From positions 1 through 64,000 of the forward strand of contig NZ_CP107812.1 in the NCBI RefSeq assembly GCF_036346105.1: DNA of 64,000 nucleotides, written 5' to 3'. The notes under the pieces were generated by a model that was given only the letters and a program-made list of their open reading frames with translations, did not search any database and was not told where the DNA came from. The translations under genes were made by a program, and so were the position numbers. Below, piece after piece: positions 62,181-64,000 of the stretch; positions within the stretch are counted from its first letter, which is position 1, and the number at the start of each line of letters is the position of its first letter. This stretch comes from Streptomyces sp. NBC_00539 (lineage in GTDB: Bacteria; Actinomycetota; Actinomycetes; Streptomycetales; Streptomycetaceae).

Positions 62181-62254
62181 AGTTGAATTGCGTGATGTCG
62201 GCCTGATCTTGGACAGCTGATCCCGATAAGGCCGACATCACGCGTTCAACTTCA
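62178..62254. terminator. Long bidirectional hairpin between converging genes
   Basis: About 26-bp arms with one small mismatch (CTGAAGTTGAA...GCGTGATGTCGGCC type) and a 24-nt loop. Each strand's arm begins with the TGA stop of the gene reading into it (62178-62180 and 62252-62254). It acts as a shared terminator or is a small mobile hairpin inserted at the gene ends. Confidence 0.7.
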
Positions 62255-63022
62255 GTAGCCGGCGCCGTCCGACGCGGGGCCGGGCCGGCTCCCCGGTGCG
62301 TTGACACTGAGGCCGACAGCGAGCCGCATCAGATGGGCGTTGTCACGTACCGGGGCGCCGTCGGCATCCACCAGCACATCCTCCAACCCCACGCGGGTCT
62401 CCAAACTCGCTGACAAGGCCTTCTCCAGCACGGGCCACGTACTGTCCCCCTCGCCATGCAGCAGCGCGGGAACGCTCAGGGCGGCTTCCTGCAGCACTGA
62501 CAGGATCCGGTCGGCCTCATGTAGCGCCGTCTGTCGTGGCATGCCGATGACCTCCACCAGAATGCGGACACACGAGCCCGCCCAAGGACCGTCGAGGAGG
62601 AGGTGTGCGTCGGCCACCGACCAAACACCAGCCTCGATACCGATGCCCATGTCACTGAGCACGCAGGCCATCGCGTCGAAGCCCGGCTCGCTCACGTTGA
62701 GGGATACGAAATCCGGCGGATTTCCCACTTCCTGCCACCGCGCGACCTGCTCCAGCCGCCGAGTCACATCTCCGCCTGTGATCCACAATCCAGTCGAAAC
62801 TCCCACGGGCAACCGGCATGCCGCGCGCACCGCGCCGACGGCTTCCGTGACATCGCTGCCTTCGAGGCTTTCGCGTCCTGCTCTGTTCCTGGGGTGCATG
62901 TGGATGCTGCTTGCACCTTCGGCCGACACCGCGGCCGCTTGCGCGGCCAGCTGCTGTGGGGTGAGAGGAACGCCGTCGTGCTCGCGACGGGTACGAGGGC
63001 CGTTGAGACATGCCTGGATCAC
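62252..63022 (-). CDS. Beta-keto acid cleavage enzyme (BKACE, DUF849)
   Basis: 256 aa, GTG start at 63022. BKACE features: IQACLNGPRTRREHDGVPLT, the zinc-binding SIHMHPRNRAGRESL, and the later VGLEDVLVDADGAPVRDNAH. These enzymes condense a beta-keto acid with acetyl-CoA to give acetoacetate and a new CoA ester; substrates vary widely. Somewhat shorter than the usual 270-300 aa. Confidence 0.87.
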   Translation of the reverse strand: MIQACLNGPRTRREHDGVPLTPQQLAAQAAAVSAEGASSIHMHPRNRAGRESLEGSDVTEAVGAVRAACRLPVGVSTGLWITGGDVTRRLEQVARWQEVGNPPDFVSLNVSEPGFDAMACVLSDMGIGIEAGVWSVADAHLLLDGPWAGSCVRILVEVIGMPRQTALHEADRILSVLQEAALSVPALLHGEGDSTWPVLEKALSASLETRVGLEDVLVDADGAPVRDNAHLMRLAVGLSVNAPGSRPGPASDGAGY

Positions 63023-63319
63023 CCTCTCGATCCTGTCACAGCCATCGGCTCAACAACACGGCCGGTCCGCTCCGGCGGCCACCGCCTCCTTGGCCCTTGG
63101 TCACCGACGGAGCAGGCCGGGTACTGCCGGTCCCCTGACCCCGCCCGGCCGTACGTGCGGCACACCGTGCGTACGGCCGGGGGCGCTCCCGGGCGGCCGG
63201 ACCCGGCTCGCGGGGCCGGTACGGGTGCACGGGCTCGCGGGGCAGGTCACCTCCCGCGGAGCGGCCGGTGGTGATCATCTTCGAATGCGCGGATGACCAA
63301 AGGGCATGAGCGCGGTGTG
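63023..63319. other. Intergenic region between divergent genes
   Basis: Holds the promoters of the BKACE and glutamate-synthase-like genes. A G/C-rich inverted repeat (GGCCGTACG...CGTACGGCC) lies near 63149-63180. Confidence 0.4.
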
Positions 63320-64000
63320 ATGACGAAGCTCAAGGTGATGGTGTTCGCAGTGCCGGGCGTCCTGGCGGGCGCCGCGGCCGTCGCGGCGGTGGCGCTCTCC
63401 GCCTGGTGGTGGGCGCTCGCCGTGCCGATGGCCGTTCTGGTGGCCCTGGCGGTACGGGACGTATGCCAGCGGCGGCACTCCGTCCTGCGCAACTATCCGG
63501 TCCTCGGCCATTTCCGGTTCGCGCTGGAGACGCTGCGGCCGGAGCTCCAGCAGTATTTCATCGAGCGCAATTTCGACGGTCGCCCCTTCGACCGCGACAC
63601 CCGCAGCATCGTCTACGAGCGTGCCAAGGGCACCGACGCCGAGGAACCGTTCGGCACGGAGCGTGACCTGTACCAGCCGGGTAGCGAGTACCTCGTCCCC
63701 TCCATGGCCCCGCGGCCGGTCCAGGAGGACCCCCCGCGCGTCAGGATCGGCGGACCCCACTGCACCCGCCCCTACGAGATGGCCCTGCTGAACGTCTCGG
63801 CCATGAGCTTCGGCTCCCTGTCGGCCCAGGCCGTCACGGCGCTCAACACCGGTGCTCGGCAGGGCGGCTTCGCCCACGACACGGGCGAGGGCGGTCTGTC
63901 CGAGTACCACCTGGGGCCGGGCGGTGACCTGGTCTGGGAGATAGGCACCGGCTACTTCGGCTGCCGCACCGACGACGGCCACTTCGACGAGCGACAGTTC
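63320..64000 (+). CDS. FMN-binding glutamate-synthase-family protein (5' part)
   Basis: Partial: 227 codons to the window edge from the ATG at 63320. Two N-terminal membrane helices (VFAVPGVLAGAAAVAAVALS, then WWWALAVPMAVLVALAV) precede the Glu-synthase-like barrel: ELQQYFIERNFDGRPFDRDT, NVSAMSFGSLSAQAVTALNT and DTGEGGLSEYHLGPGGDLVW. Members of this membrane-anchored subgroup bind FMN and an Fe-S cluster; the true substrate is often unknown. Confidence 0.9.
   Translation, partial: MTKLKVMVFAVPGVLAGAAAVAAVALSAWWWALAVPMAVLVALAVRDVCQRRHSVLRNYPVLGHFRFALETLRPELQQYFIERNFDGRPFDRDTRSIVYERAKGTDAEEPFGTERDLYQPGSEYLVPSMAPRPVQEDPPRVRIGGPHCTRPYEMALLNVSAMSFGSLSAQAVTALNTGARQGGFAHDTGEGGLSEYHLGPGGDLVWEIGTGYFGCRTDDGHFDERQF

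Noticed and set aside
1-64000. CRISPR array or tRNA/rRNA genes
   Set aside because: No regularly spaced direct repeats with unique spacers and no cloverleaf or rRNA signature were seen on either strand. The repeats at 10264, 41105 and 7003 are tandem or nested, not spacer-separated.

Overview
The window looks like one end of the linear chromosome (or a large linear plasmid) of a Streptomyces-type actinomycete. The DNA is very GC-rich, GTG starts are common, ribosome sites are GGAGG/AAGGAG-like, and the gene families are typical of the genus (DUF4232 lipoprotein, CsbD, SMI1/KNR4, hydrophobic protein, HxlR/TetR/MarR regulators). The first 300 bases are an almost continuous run of perfect short hairpins with TTC or TGC loops, the style of Streptomyces subtelomeric DNA. 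The rest reads like a chromosome arm: accessory genes, decayed transposases and many frameshifted or truncated genes, with no ribosomal RNA, tRNA or core housekeeping operon.

Layout. 0.8-7.4 kb: a Tn7/Tn5053-like transposon (TnsA-like endonuclease, DDE transposase, TniB ATPase, TniQ, one membrane-protein passenger) with a duplicated array of transposase-site-like repeats at its right end. A second, solitary right-end copy lies at 13.13-13.27 kb. 7.4-13.1 kb: two related small secreted proteins, then an MBL hydrolase / AtzG-like / amidase operon with a TetR gene and a 56-bp near-perfect palindrome. 13.4-17.3 kb: an SRPBCC protein, then an ABC-2 permease gene and an SMI1/KNR4 gene whose 3' ends have been exchanged by a 1.16-kb inversion. 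17.7-24 kb: a lipoprotein, an FMN-type oxidoreductase, small stress and membrane proteins, a VOC protein, and remnants.

24.0-28.1 kb is a secreted-protein island: a ribosome-inactivating N-glycosidase, a two-domain ET79/aegerolysin-like protein and two small exported proteins on one strand, with a divergent LuxR-type regulator. 30.5-34.4 kb: a large secreted Rhs protein with a hydrophobic Gly/Ala-rich tip, followed by two tiny membrane proteins that are immunity candidates. 34.8-37.2 kb: a UvrD-like helicase fused to a PD-(D/E)XK nuclease. 38-47.8 kb: a secreted serine peptidase and a series of small enzyme/regulator pairs sharing palindromic operators (F420-type reductase/HxlR, aldo-keto reductase/TetR, cupin/MarR), with IS5, IS110 and IS630 debris between them. 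48.4-64 kb: Gly-rich and beta-propeller exported proteins, CorA, an imine-reductase-like/HxlR pair, a lipase, a beta-keto acid cleavage enzyme and the start of an FMN-dependent glutamate-synthase-like gene that leaves the window. A 0.45-kb repeat occurs twice in the same orientation (40.85 and 61.4 kb).

Best candidates for something undescribed are the toxin-like island at 24-28 kb, the Rhs/two-peptide module, the inversion that swaps two gene ends, the nested transposon ends, and the duplicated 0.45-kb repeat. Many genes are broken by single-base shifts, so indel sequencing error must be excluded before calling them pseudogenes.
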